From: Borovskyia barvae
Taxonomy: Eukaryota > Euglenozoa > Kinetoplastea > Trypanosomatida > Trypanosomatidae
DNA: 64,000 nucleotides
Direction of reading: 5' to 3'
NCBI GenBank assembly: GCA_030849085.1
Contig: JASAOM010001070.1
Location: 62,001 to 126,000, forward strand
In this document: positions 49,455-60,550 of the stretch, one piece after another
How positions within the stretch are numbered: position 1 is the stretch's first letter
How the letters are laid out: every line of letters starts with the position of its first letter
Made by a program: the position numbers and the translations under genes
The notes under the pieces: model-generated
Seen by the model: only the letters and a program-made list of their open reading frames with translations
Databases searched by the model: none
What the model was told of the DNA's origin: nothing

Positions 49455-52400
49455 ATGATGCGTCGCGCTCTCCGAGGTGCAGTTACGGCGGGCGCGTCGG
49501 CTGTCCGTTTGTATACCGATGCTCGCACCATCCGTAACCCAAACCGCTATGATCAGCTCGTGAGCTCCGAGAATCAAAGATATGTGGAGAGTCTGATGCT
49601 TCAGTACGAGGCGGACAGTGCGCTGGTGGATCCCAGTTGGATTCCGGTGTTGGAGGCAATCCGCTCCGGGGACGACAACCAGCCTGTTGTTGCCACTTTC
49701 AGTCGGCCCACCGACTCCAAGTCCCTGTCGGAGAAGCAGCGGCATGACAATATGCGCCTGTCTTGGATGATTCGTGAGTACGAACGCTTCGGTCACCACA
49801 TGGCAGAGGTGGACCCCCTTAAGGGTTACCACGCAGACAACCACGTCATGGGCGTCCGCAGGCTGACGCCGGAAGAGTTTGGATTCACTGCCGATGATTT
49901 GAATCAAGTATTCAATGTCACGTTCGGTGCCAGCTACGAGGCCACCTTTGTGAGTGGCGGCACGGCCATGACGCTCCAACAGATCGTAGAGCAGCTGCAG
50001 CGACTGTACTGCGGGCCCATCGGATTCGAGTTCATGTCTTCTGGCTACTTCGATTTGCGCAACTGGTTCCGCCAGGAAGTCCTTAAATCGCTGCAGCCGC
50101 TGCCTGAGGAGGAGCGTAAAGTATACTACGGTGATGTGGTGAGGGCCTGTGGATTTGAGAAGTTTCTGCAGGTCAAGTATGCCACTCAGCAACGTTTCGG
50201 CTTGGACGGCGGGGAAGCTTTCATTCCGGCCATGAATGCCGCCATTCGCACGGCCAGTGATTTGGGCGTGCAGAGCGTTATTATCGGTATGGCGCACCGA
50301 GGGCGGCTCAACGTGCTGGCAAATGTGCTACAAAAATCTCTCCACGCTATTCTCAACGAATTCGAGGGCCGCACCGCGATCACTCATGCACATCTCAGCG
50401 GCGATGTGAAGTACCATCTAGGGATACACAAGAAGGTGAAATTGCCGAACAACAGAACCGTCGAACTGGATCTGCTGCCGAATCCATCTCATCTGGAAGC
50501 GGTGAACCCCTTGGTCTTGGGCAAGGCGCGTGCGCGCCAAGTGTACATGGACGATGTAGAAGGTACAGCGGTTCTGCCCATTCTCGTGCACGGCGATGCG
50601 GCTTTCGCGGGCCAAGGCTCGTGCTACGAGACGATGGGGTTTTGTGAGCTGGAAAACTTTCACGTGGGTGGTACGTTGCATGTGGTGATTAACAATCTAA
50701 TTGGCTTCACCACCAATCCAAAGGACTCCCGAGCCAGTGCATACTGCACAGATTTGGCGAAAGTCAACAACGCTCCGGTTCTGCACGTCAATGGTGACGA
50801 CGTCGATGCCTGTGTGAAGGCGGCGAAGATCGCTTCCCGCTTCCGCAACCAGTACCACCGCGACATCATTATCGACCTGGTGTGCTACCGACGTAACGGT
50901 CACAACGAGGCGGACTTGCCGGACTTCACGCAGCCCCAATTGTACGAGCAGATCCGTCACCATCCGCGTTTGGTGGACATATACACGAAAACGCTGATCG
51001 CAGACGGCGTGCTGACGATGGAAGAAGCGCAGGCGAAAGATAAGGAATGGGACAGCGTGCTGCGCCAGGCGTACGATCGTTTGAGCAGCTCGCAGGACTT
51101 TGTGAAGGTTCTGCCGGTGTTCGATCCCGAGAGCGAGAACACCTCCGAAGAGCTGGCGGCGGAAAAGATGGCCGCTGCGAAGGTACAGCCGCCGGTCTCA
51201 GCGGTGGAAACCGGCGTCGAGGAACAGAAGCTGCGTGCTGCCGGCGTCCACCTCGCGACGATTCCGAAGGAGATGCAGAAGCCGCACCCCGTAGTCGAGC
51301 GCACCTACGCAGCCCGCAAAAAAGGCACAGAGCAAGGTGATGCTATCGAATGGTGCCAGGCGGAGCTTATGGCGCTCGCCACACTCTCGATGGAGGGCGT
51401 GCCGATTCGCCTGACGGGCGAAGATGTGGAGCGTGGCACCTTCACCCAACGGCACGCTGGCATCACGGATATGAAGACGAATCTCAAGTACTTCCCGATA
51501 AAGACGGTGTCCCCCTCCCAGGCCCTTGTCACTATCTCCAACAGCTCCCTCTCCGAACTCGCCGTCTGTGGCTTTGAGATGGGCTATAACATGGAGAGGA
51601 CAAGCTCGATCACCATGTGGGAGGCTCAGTTCGGCGACTTTGCTAATGGCGCGCAAGTGATATTCGATCAGTTTCTCGGATGTTGTGAGGAGAAGTGGAA
51701 TGAACAGTGCAGCTTGATTCTCTCGCTACCTCACGGCTACTCGGGTGCTGGTCCAGAGCATAGTTCTGCCCGCATCGAGCGCTTTTTGCAGCTGTCGGAC
51801 GACATCGACCACGTCCCTGGAGATTTCGGTCGCTTCCCGAACGACCAGGCCCTGGAGGTGCGCATTCGGCGACACAACTGGCAGGTCACTTATCCCAGTA
51901 CCCCCGCCAACTACTTCCATCTTTTACGCCGTCAAGGCCTACGGGAGTTTGCGAAGCCGCTGGTGAACTTCTTTTCCAAAGCACGCCTCCGTGCTCCTAA
52001 CCTGTCGCAGCTTTCCGATATGGTGAAAGGATCAGCCTTCAAGGCGGTGATCGACACTGCTCGCTCGGTGGATGTGGTGGCGCGCAAGGTGGTGTTCTGC
52101 AGTGGTCAGATCGAGAGTATCGTGAACGACGCGAAGGTAGGAAAGGGCAAGGAGGGCTCAGGGGCGCACGATGATGTCGTCTTGGTCACGCTGGAGCAGC
52201 TGGCGCCGTTCCCGTGGGAGCAGGTGTCCGACGTCATCGTGAAATACGCGCAACGCAATGCAGATGTTGAATTCGTTTGGTTGCAAGAAGAACCGCGTAA
52301 CATGGGTATGTGGACACACATGCGCCCCCGGATGAATAGCCTACTGCGTCACATCGGAACCAAGCAGAACCGCATGCACGTGGTGAGTCGTCCAGCGGTA

Positions 52401-52475
52401 GCCTCGCCGTCCACCGGATACGGTTCAGTGCACGTAGAGGAAGAGAAGAAGCTGATTGAGGAAACACTGGCATAG
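49455..52475 (+). CDS. OGDH: 2-oxoglutarate dehydrogenase E1 component
   Basis: This mitochondrial E1o subunit of the 2-oxoglutarate dehydrogenase complex decarboxylates 2-oxoglutarate using thiamine diphosphate and transfers succinyl to the E2 lipoate. It has 1006 residues, normal for the family. Landmarks: an E1o N-terminal segment (YVESLMLQYEADSALVDPSW), IIGMAHRGRLNVLANVLQK at about residue 276, the ThDP motif GDAAFAGQG (about 380) with its distal NN about 25 residues on (HVVINNLIGFTT), and PHGYSGAGPEHSSARIERFL in the transketolase-like C-terminal half. The start region MMRRALRGAVTAGASAVRLY is a typical mitochondrial presequence. The frame upstream begins only with TTG, so ATG 49455 is chosen (ATG 49458 is adjacent). 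Trypanosomatids are known to carry E1o paralogs. Confidence 0.97.
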   Translation: MMRRALRGAVTAGASAVRLYTDARTIRNPNRYDQLVSSENQRYVESLMLQYEADSALVDPSWIPVLEAIRSGDDNQPVVATFSRPTDSKSLSEKQRHDNMRLSWMIREYERFGHHMAEVDPLKGYHADNHVMGVRRLTPEEFGFTADDLNQVFNVTFGASYEATFVSGGTAMTLQQIVEQLQRLYCGPIGFEFMSSGYFDLRNWFRQEVLKSLQPLPEEERKVYYGDVVRACGFEKFLQVKYATQQRFGLDGGEAFIPAMNAAIRTASDLGVQSVIIGMAHRGRLNVLANVLQKSLHAILNEFEGRTAITHAHLSGDVKYHLGIHKKVKLPNNRTVELDLLPNPSHLEAVNPLVLGKARARQVYMDDVEGTAVLPILVHGDAAFAGQGSCYETMGFCELENFHVGGTLHVVINNLIGFTTNPKDSRASAYCTDLAKVNNAPVLHVNGDDVDACVKAAKIASRFRNQYHRDIIIDLVCYRRNGHNEADLPDFTQPQLYEQIRHHPRLVDIYTKTLIADGVLTMEEAQAKDKEWDSVLRQAYDRLSSSQDFVKVLPVFDPESENTSEELAAEKMAAAKVQPPVSAVETGVEEQKLRAAGVHLATIPKEMQKPHPVVERTYAARKKGTEQGDAIEWCQAELMALATLSMEGVPIRLTGEDVERGTFTQRHAGITDMKTNLKYFPIKTVSPSQALVTISNSSLSELAVCGFEMGYNMERTSSITMWEAQFGDFANGAQVIFDQFLGCCEEKWNEQCSLILSLPHGYSGAGPEHSSARIERFLQLSDDIDHVPGDFGRFPNDQALEVRIRRHNWQVTYPSTPANYFHLLRRQGLREFAKPLVNFFSKARLRAPNLSQLSDMVKGSAFKAVIDTARSVDVVARKVVFCSGQIESIVNDAKVGKGKEGSGAHDDVVLVTLEQLAPFPWEQVSDVIVKYAQRNADVEFVWLQEEPRNMGMWTHMRPRMNSLLRHIGTKQNRMHVVSRPAVASPSTGYGSVHVEEEKKLIEETLA

Positions 52476-55400
52476 GGGAACGGGGGACCTTGAGGTGGAG
52501 GGAAGAAGGAGGATAGCGCAGCATATGTTCTCGAGGACCGAAAGAGTTGCGCTTCGGTGCATGTGTCTGTGAAAGTACGGAAGAAAGGGCGTCAGGGATG
52601 GGAGGGGGGTAGCGGTTCATGCAGTTTCTCCGGTCCTTTTTTTTGTGATTAATTTGATCGTCTCCGTAGGAAGAGGTGGTCTCGCGGTAGTTGTCCTTTC
52701 ATCGGCACGTGTGAGAAAAGGCTCCTTGGATGTTTTCTTTTACTGTATGCTTGCTGACTTGAACAGTGATAGAACTAAGAGAAGTTCAGGGTGGGTAGGC
52801 AAGGGTAAAATGCGGATTAGGGGGATGAAAGGCAGATCAGTACCTCGACGGTGATGAGGCGAGAGAAAAGAAGTTGTTTCGTTCACGTCGTACCGATGAT
52901 AGGGCTTCAATTCAGCGACAGAACACCACGAGTAGGATGCAGCTCTGTGGGGAAAACGATACGGAATCCCAACTTGAGAATAGGCCTCCTAATCCAGGCA
53001 CTACCTTCTCCCTCTACATTCAACCTCCAATATTTCTGCCTTCTCTTCGCGCCCCCTCGAGGAAGCCTTTGCTCATATTATTGTCGTCTGGACCGTTGCA
53101 TTAGCGTGCGAGTGCTTCATCTTTATTTCTTCATTTTTTTTTGGGGGGGAGGAGGAAACGCTTGGATCATATTCCTTCGCTTATAGGCCTTCCATCGGCG
53201 TTTCTCTAGCCTTTTTCGCCACACAACTCGTCTGGGTCACCGAGAGGGGGGGTTCTGGAGCGTGTAGTGGCGGAGAGAAGAGGCGGATGAGAAGCTGGGG
53301 TACCGAAGCCGTTCTCAGTATGTGTGACTCCTCTATGTGTTTTCATTTCTGATGATCCTCAGACGGGATCACACAGCCTTTGACAGGTGGTGGATGGGGG
53401 AGGGAGAGGCCTGCATCGTGTATCCTCTTTTTTTCTCGCGCTGGACTCACGCATACCCGGATCGCTCGCCTCTCGTGCTCTTCACTTTTTTTCTGATGGT
53501 CGAGAAGTATGGAGGAGAGTTCAGGTGAAAGAAGTTTATGGCAAGCTCTCTTCCCTTCATCTTGCTTGCAGCGTGCTCTACCTTTAGTAAGAGTCCCCTT
53601 CCCCCTCCCCCTCCCTCGCAACAACTTTCCTCCCTTTGGGGTTCCACTCCTGCAGCCTTTATTTTGGTTTATTCCACCTCTCGCCCTGACCTCCATTGCG
53701 TCGGTTGAAGATTTTGTTGTTCTTTCCCGTCCATTTCTGTGCGCCTATATCGTTTGGCTTTCATGTTGCCTCTTCTTCTCGTCATTTATTGTTCTTTCTT
53801 GACTTCACAGTATCTTGGATACAAAGGGATGGCTACTTGCTCTCACTCGCCCCCCCTTCCTTTTACAAAGTATGCTTGCTAGGGTGTCAAGTTTCTCTTG
53901 CTGGTAACGCAATTTCTCTTCCAACAGGGTTGCATCTTTGCGTTCGTGTTAGCCCACCTTCCTCTTCAACATCCTCAGAGAGAGGTCGGAGTTGTGAGAA
54001 AAGCCGGTGCGTAAGAGGGCTTCACCCTACGGTGCCTGGTAGAACGGTAGAAGTACCCGCCTCTGCTGTGTTTTAGTATGGTTTGTGATTCCTCCCTCCT
54101 GCGATGCAAGTCCGCGTCAGGTGACTTTTGACGTTATCGACAATCCCCCTCTTCAATTCCCTTTTTGTTTTCCGTGCGTCCCTCTTACATGCGATAGCGT
54201 AGCCACGGTCGACGCTGATGCTCCTTCTGGTGCGTCCGCACATTGCTGGAGAGATGGGGGAGCTTCAACATTTATTTATGTCTTGTCGCTCTCCGCTTCG
54301 TCTCTCTCTTTATCTATATATATACATATGCTGGTATGCTGACTCTTTTTTTTCGCGGGGGATCTTTTTTCTTTCTTCTCGTTGTCTCGCACGCCCTTTC
54401 TTTGGCGATTTCTGCACTCGCCCTCTCTCCCTTTCATGTTTGGCTGCCTCGCTCCTCACTCCTTTTCTTCCTCCTTTTCTCCTCTTCATCTTCGGTGTGT
54501 CTGCGTCATTGTTGCTTCCACGTCTTTCCCATTGCGAATGGCACTCCACAAAAATAAAACGATGAGGAGGATGAAGACCAGAATCCACTAAGGACTCTGC
54601 GAGGCTCTTCACCATCGAAGAAAAAATTTTCTGGGGATGTAGATGCGCGCGCGCCGATAGGAGCTGCCCGTTCTCGTTTCCCTCGAGCTTCGCTTTGCCG
54701 CTGAGGCACTTTGTTGCCCGTGTCACACTTGCGGCTGCGCTTTCTTTCTTAGGGGAAAAGCCCCTCACAAGCCCGAGTACGGACACGTTCGTGGCGTTCT
54801 CAATGTCCCATCTACACCACGTGTGTCGGTGAAGGATATTATGCGCCTGCTGTAGGCAGGTATTCTCGATCCGTCATGTTCTTTGACAGCACCCTCGCAT
54901 TCATTTCTTTTTGAACTTCTGCTTGGGGGAATCGAAGGGAGGTGAGAGGCACCACAAAAGTGAGAACCTCCTCCTCCCCCCCCTCCGCTTGAAGCTGTCT
55001 TCCACATTATGGGAGTCTGCCTTAGTCCATTCTCTTTGCAGCATTTCTTCTCGATCATTTGCGATCGGCTTCGACACACGGTTCCCCTGTTACGATACCA
55101 GAAGCACGTATGCGTATTCTTGGTTGACGTGCTATGCCGTGTCTCTTCAACGAAGTTGTGCTGAGCGGTACTGGCGAGCTCACAGATCTCGTTAGGAATC
55201 ACCTCTTCTCTGGTTGTTGTGGCTTGGGCTGAACACCCCATCTGATGTCTTCCTCCCTTGCGTTCCTTTCCTCGCCCCGTTTCTTACGGTATCTTTTAGC
55301 ACGTTACTAGCCGTTTGTGGGAGGAAAGGAATAGCTGCCTCCAGTGGTCTTGCACAACGAACGCTGAGGAGAAGTATTAACATTCGGAGGATGCGGTAGG

Positions 55401-55480
55401 GATCTTCTGAAAGTTCTGCACCATTTCTAGCCATCCGTGCAGCATTCCTTAGCAGCCACACCAAGCCTTCTCCATCCGAG
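52476..55480. other. 3-kb spacer between OGDH and FAB1
   Basis: No gene is supported. It has T/C-rich stretches, a T8-G7-like run near 53135-53150, and short TA around 54314-54326. Open frames at 52851-54786 follow base composition. A small gene could be hidden but I see no protein-like one. Confidence 0.65.
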
Positions 55481-58400
55481 ATGCCGACCGACCGATCGCT
55501 CTGGGTAGAGGACGTGTATGCGTTGCGATGCCGCGGCTGTGGGGAAAGGTTTGCGATGTTCCGTCGCCGCCACCATTGCCGCCGCTGCGGGCAGGTGTTC
55601 TGCTCCCGTTGTCTTAACACACTCCCGACCTGCTCCCCATCGCAGCGTTTCCTGTCTCACGTGTACGAATGGTTTTCCCCGGTGTCGGCGTCGGCGGTGT
55701 CTGCTTCGAGCCCAAGCATCCCCTCAACGCACCCCACCGCAGAGAAAATGAGCAGAGCAACCCTCGGAGAAAGTGCGACAGGACAGCTTTCAGCACGCCT
55801 GTGCCGTCGTTGCGCAACGAATATTTTGGAAAATGCAATGAGAGAAGCTTCCACGCCGCAATCCGAGTTCCGGCCGTCTTCGATCCTGACTAATGGCTCT
55901 TCACACGCCCTACCGGATGCGCCGACACCACTGTCCAGCTCAATACCCCCACGGTACGCACTGGTCATGCGGAGCAGTCCTTTGCACGTCAGCAGCAAGT
56001 CCACTTTCCCTTCCGATGAGCACGAAACACCACCACCTTCCCTTCTAAGAGTTGCGGAACCAGCACAACTTTTCTCAACTGCCGCTCTGCTGAACGCATC
56101 TCCGCCCATCGCTAAAGCAAGGCATAAGGAGACGCCAGAGGAACTTGAAGTTACGTACTCCGTTGTTCGCGTCCCTCGCTCTGCGCCATCGCCGAAGTTG
56201 ACGCAGTGGCGTCGAGTCCAGCAAAGTTCTGCGAAGAAGATAGGAACCGCATTGCCCACACTCGAGGCAGAGCGCGAGCAGACAGGTTTGAACTCGTTGG
56301 AAACGACTAGCACACTTATACACGTGTTCAGCAATCCCGTGGAGTTCAGTGCGAGTTTTTTCGATGCTGGCGGCGCAGCATGGAACTCTTCTCGCCAGGG
56401 AGAGGGTGAGATCCTCACAAGCTCGGGGGTTCACTCATACCTCGATCTGAGCGACTACCTGTGCCGTATTCTGGGCTCTTTCACTGCGGCCTGCACCGAG
56501 CATCTCCAAGCTCGTATCCAACAGGGGCTACGGGAGCACTTCCCCGCATCACAGCGAAAGCGCTTGAGCCGACACCTCGCTTCGGTTGCCTGGCATACCA
56601 TGCGTCGTACGGCTGTCGCTCTCGGTGCATCAGTGCTTGAGCACGTCTCCGTCTTTACCCAACCCGCGAGCAAACAACCGGCACAGTGCGCCGTCTACCC
56701 GGGTCTTCTTCACCGCCGACATCTTCCCTGCAGACGCGACATGATGCCCTGTGAAAATCCGCGTGTGCTGCTGCTCGCGGGCCACCTCTCCTATCCAGTA
56801 CAGCCAGCCGAGGACCTACTCGACTACGTGCGTTCGTACAGCGGATACCTCGATAAACTTTTCCAGAGGTTGCAGGTGTGGCACCCGGACGTGATTGTTG
56901 TGGAGGGTGGCATGCATCACTACTTGCGTAAGCGCATTCAAGAAGAGGGACACATGCGGCTTTTACTGGACGTAGGATGGGACGTTCTCCGGCAGACCTC
57001 ATGGTGCCTCGGTGCGGACATCATTGCGGATCTTCAGTACGTTGGGGTGGGTGATTTGGCCTCTACGGCCCCGATGGGCCGTTGTGAACGATTTGAAGTT
57101 TTTGAGTTGGCGGAAGATGAGTACTACTGCGGATTCCGCGGGTTCGACGTCGTTGCTTTCCACACACTCGTTTTGCGCGGCGATGGCTTTGGTGGACCGC
57201 AATGGAAGGCCGTGGAAGTGGTGCTCAAGGAGGCGATCACCGTCGCCTTCCACTTGGCAACCCAATGGCAGAGCATCGTCACTCTCACGGAAGCTGGTGC
57301 ACCCCCAATATGGGATGCTACGCCACAGACGAAGAAGGAGGCGTTGTTAAACGCCTTCATTACGATGAATGTGGGCTGCCGCTTTCCGGACGCAGTGTAC
57401 AACGCCTGTGAGGGTATCTCAGGTCCAGCGGTGGTCTCAGCCTTGAAAGATAACATCGTGGTAACTGTGGTGCAAATGGATTACTTGTGCGGCTCGGGTG
57501 GTGGAACTGGAGGGGATAGGTCCACCACTGGCGTTGCTACGGGTCCTTTGATGAGTGCGGTAAAGAGCTACCGGAGCTTGGAAGTACCACTCGAGAAAGG
57601 TCATACGCGCGGCTCTCGTGCAGTGACCCAGGGCGACGCGGCGACGAGTACAGCGTCAAAAAGTGGCAACAACTCCTTTCATCTTTCTTCCTTGGCCAAC
57701 TTTCACTTTCGTCCAGAACCGCCAGGCTCGAGTGCCTACGCGGTGGTGCAGAAGAAGGCCGCACTTTCCTTCTACGGCGATGGAGATGAGAGCTTATTCA
57801 ATTTTTTGGTTGGCTGTTTCACTGGCTCGGAGTCACACGTGCTCTACTTGCATGGAGGGTATCGGGTGCGCGTGCTCACCACCGCCTGTGAGTCCGACTG
57901 CAGCAATCCCGGCGCTACTGCTGATCGCCGCGTCGACCCTGCGACGAGGGCGGCGCAAACAGCAGCCTTTCATAAAGTGGCAGCGCAACAGAGGGCCGCA
58001 AAGTCGCTCACCAGTGCAGATACGCCTGACGCTCGGGAAATGGCAGCCTCTCTTGCACATTTGAATGGTCACTTTTCCCTCCGTGTACGTGCAGGGGCCT
58101 TGGAGAAGGAAATGGGTGGCGTATGTTGGCCGGTGAAGGCTGCTGTGGAGGAGGCGACGGAGTTCGATGCGCAAATACCCGTCTGCCCAGCTCACTTGCT
58201 CAACATGTCCACAGCGGCTTTTGTTGAGTGGATTCTGCACGGTTGGATGCTCGCTTTGCATCTACCGGCCGGTCGTGGCACTTTAAGCATAAGCTTTCAG
58301 TTTCACGTTTCGCCCACTGCGCAGACGCCTCAGCAAAACTGCTCAGGTGCCCTCAGCGCCTCAATGAATACTGTTACCTTTCTTGTTCAGGAAATATCCT

Positions 58401-60550
58401 TGCTAACCGTAACGTACCCCCCGGCCACGTTACCCCCGAGTTCGGGTATCGATTTAACGTATGTTGAGACGAAAGATGCCGCAAGTAACGTTTCGTCTGA
58501 CATTGTAGACTCTCTCTACGCGGACCGAGAAGCGAAAGGGATGCTGTGCATTCTTGGTGCATTAAGGGATGCGATGGAGGAGAGCCTTCTGCGCACACGC
58601 TCCTCTGAGGACTCTTCCACCGGATCCTCACCACTTGCCACCGTTGGAGCATTCAGTACCGCAGAAAGTATTTTAGCGTCAACGCCTCCCACAACTTCCT
58701 CATCACCGCCTTTGCTGGGGACGCAAACTTTCATCAGAAGACTGCGCATGATCATAGAGAGCACAGAGGGTGCCCTCACTGCACTGAGCGACGCTCGTGC
58801 AAGGGGCAAACGGCAGGATCTGCTTTTAATTCTCGGTGGTTTGCGCCGGCATGTACTGCCGTCACTTATTACCGCGTACTGCTCGTGGAGCATCGCGCAG
58901 CACAATGTTGCCGGCATGGAGCCGTCTGGTACCTTCTCAGCAGCTGCACTCTTCCCTCTTCGAGAACTGGATGGATGTCTTTTCCACTCGGAAAGCACCC
59001 AATGGATTCGTTTGGCTGAGCCTTCGAGTATCGTTTCCGCAGTTCTTCACCGCTTATATGGCGTAGGTGGAGGCGAGATACTTGCTTCCTCTTTGGTTTT
59101 TGCGACGGCAACAGAGGTAGCCGCAGCTCCTACTTCGTCGACAGGGCAGACGAATCCGACTTCGCAACCATTGGAATCGGCGGCAACGTCGCCGCATGTG
59201 AAATTTGATGTGGAAAGCAAATCGGTGTTGTCTGGATCTGCACAGCCGCAGCAGCAGCCTGAGGTGACAGGATTTCTTTCTCAAGTAGGGAACCTGACGC
59301 GCACCGCGGCATTTGAGACTCTCCGCCGATGCAGAGCGGCTGATTCGGAGGCTCCAGTTTCGCTGAAGTGTGTGCTCGCTGGTTACAAGCCTGTACTTGC
59401 GTCTGTCCGGGGAGGCGGAGCGGGGTACACGGGTAGCTCCAGCGCTATTAACGGAATCACTGGCATCTCTGGGAACAACGGAAGTGCGGAAGTATCTATC
59501 ACCGTTGACGTGCTTTTCCCTCACGAGTTCGCTGCTCTTCACGTCCTCTACACCGATGGTGAACCGTTCGACATATGTGCGGCTCTGCTGCGCTGCCAGC
59601 CGTACACCACAGAGGGTGGCAAATCTCAATCTCGCTTTTACGTCACGTGCGATGGTCGTTTTCTCCTGAAGTCGGTGAAGCCGACGGAGCTCCGCTACTT
59701 TCGTGAATGGGCGCCACGATACTTTTCTCGTATGGCAGACTACTATGAATCCCTGACGCCGCAACGCTCCGCGGCCGCGGCCGGGTGCACTGCCTCCGGC
59801 GAAAGATTGTTTTGTGTACAGCCCACCTTAGGCAAGGTGCTAGGGCTTTACGCGGTGCTCATCCAAGGAGCACGCAGCAGATCCCTAACAGTCCCACCAG
59901 CTTCCCCGTCGACGGTGCCGGGTGGTTCCGCACCCCCACCGCAGCAGGCTCTGCCACTGAACATCCTTTCCGATGGAGTGCACTGCTTCATGGTCTCTGA
60001 ACAACTCCTGTTTCACCGGCCGGTGCGAGAGACGTGGGACCTGAAAGGAAGTCAGCGGAACCGCTCTACGGAAAGCACCGCTGCAGTGCGTCTGGACGTT
60101 GACCTCGTGCAACAGCGGTTGCGGCACGGTAACTTTTTCTTCTGCACCCCTGAGGCAAAAAGTTTCCTGATGGACCACCTATCCCGCGATACGGCACTGC
60201 TGGCAGAGAGCGGTATCATGGACTACTCCTTGATGACGTCGGTCGGAGAAGCACCAGCCGACAGTGGCGAGAGTTGTGTGTATGTTGGCATGATCGACTT
60301 CCTCCATCCCTACTCTTCCTCGAAAGTTCTTGAATCGAAAGTGAAATCTGGGCTGGACACAATGCTGGGGCACGCTCGTCGGGATCCCACAATCATCGAC
60401 CCTGCTAGCTACGCTGCGCGGTTCATGCAGTGGATGGATGGGTACTTCAACGGTGTGCCGGATCGCCTCTTCACCTGGACTCGGGTGAATCTTCTGAAGG
60501 AGCGGTGCGAAAGCGGCTTGGCGGACAAGAAGAATTGGAATACCGCGTGA
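55481..60550 (+). CDS. FAB1: phosphatidylinositol 3-phosphate 5-kinase (Fab1/PIKfyve)
   Basis: This 1689-residue kinase makes PI(3,5)P2 on endolysosomal membranes. An N-terminal FYVE zinc finger (residues 6-110) starts WVEDVYALRCRGCGERF and has the RRRHHCRRCG signature, VFCSRC and a final RLCRRC. A roughly 60-residue Ser/Pro-rich insert separates the sixth and seventh cysteines. A GroEL/CCT-like domain with the Fab1 pattern follows at about 425-660 (PRVLLLAGHLSYPV, DVIVVEGGMHHYL, LGADIIADLQ). The PIP kinase core is at about 1370-1685: FLLKSVKP with the ATP lysine (about 1397), WDLKGSQRNR (about 1515), GIMDYSLM with the catalytic Asp (about 1580) and IDFLHPYSSSKVLESKVKS with the metal Asp and lipid-specificity loop. 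It has no DEP domain. ATG 55481 directly precedes the FYVE domain. Confidence 0.96.
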   Translation: MPTDRSLWVEDVYALRCRGCGERFAMFRRRHHCRRCGQVFCSRCLNTLPTCSPSQRFLSHVYEWFSPVSASAVSASSPSIPSTHPTAEKMSRATLGESATGQLSARLCRRCATNILENAMREASTPQSEFRPSSILTNGSSHALPDAPTPLSSSIPPRYALVMRSSPLHVSSKSTFPSDEHETPPPSLLRVAEPAQLFSTAALLNASPPIAKARHKETPEELEVTYSVVRVPRSAPSPKLTQWRRVQQSSAKKIGTALPTLEAEREQTGLNSLETTSTLIHVFSNPVEFSASFFDAGGAAWNSSRQGEGEILTSSGVHSYLDLSDYLCRILGSFTAACTEHLQARIQQGLREHFPASQRKRLSRHLASVAWHTMRRTAVALGASVLEHVSVFTQPASKQPAQCAVYPGLLHRRHLPCRRDMMPCENPRVLLLAGHLSYPVQPAEDLLDYVRSYSGYLDKLFQRLQVWHPDVIVVEGGMHHYLRKRIQEEGHMRLLLDVGWDVLRQTSWCLGADIIADLQYVGVGDLASTAPMGRCERFEVFELAEDEYYCGFRGFDVVAFHTLVLRGDGFGGPQWKAVEVVLKEAITVAFHLATQWQSIVTLTEAGAPPIWDATPQTKKEALLNAFITMNVGCRFPDAVYNACEGISGPAVVSALKDNIVVTVVQMDYLCGSGGGTGGDRSTTGVATGPLMSAVKSYRSLEVPLEKGHTRGSRAVTQGDAATSTASKSGNNSFHLSSLANFHFRPEPPGSSAYAVVQKKAALSFYGDGDESLFNFLVGCFTGSESHVLYLHGGYRVRVLTTACESDCSNPGATADRRVDPATRAAQTAAFHKVAAQQRAAKSLTSADTPDAREMAASLAHLNGHFSLRVRAGALEKEMGGVCWPVKAAVEEATEFDAQIPVCPAHLLNMSTAAFVEWILHGWMLALHLPAGRGTLSISFQFHVSPTAQTPQQNCSGALSASMNTVTFLVQEISLLTVTYPPATLPPSSGIDLTYVETKDAASNVSSDIVDSLYADREAKGMLCILGALRDAMEESLLRTRSSEDSSTGSSPLATVGAFSTAESILASTPPTTSSSPPLLGTQTFIRRLRMIIESTEGALTALSDARARGKRQDLLLILGGLRRHVLPSLITAYCSWSIAQHNVAGMEPSGTFSAAALFPLRELDGCLFHSESTQWIRLAEPSSIVSAVLHRLYGVGGGEILASSLVFATATEVAAAPTSSTGQTNPTSQPLESAATSPHVKFDVESKSVLSGSAQPQQQPEVTGFLSQVGNLTRTAAFETLRRCRAADSEAPVSLKCVLAGYKPVLASVRGGGAGYTGSSSAINGITGISGNNGSAEVSITVDVLFPHEFAALHVLYTDGEPFDICAALLRCQPYTTEGGKSQSRFYVTCDGRFLLKSVKPTELRYFREWAPRYFSRMADYYESLTPQRSAAAAGCTASGERLFCVQPTLGKVLGLYAVLIQGARSRSLTVPPASPSTVPGGSAPPPQQALPLNILSDGVHCFMVSEQLLFHRPVRETWDLKGSQRNRSTESTAAVRLDVDLVQQRLRHGNFFFCTPEAKSFLMDHLSRDTALLAESGIMDYSLMTSVGEAPADSGESCVYVGMIDFLHPYSSSKVLESKVKSGLDTMLGHARRDPTIIDPASYAARFMQWMDGYFNGVPDRLFTWTRVNLLKERCESGLADKKNWNTA

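Noticed and set aside
16293-55477. 18-nt sequence ACCAAGCCTTCTCCATCC shared by 16293-16310 and 55460-55477
   Set aside because: Pyrimidine-rich and short; a chance match in UTR-like DNA is likely. The second copy happens to sit just before the FAB1 start.
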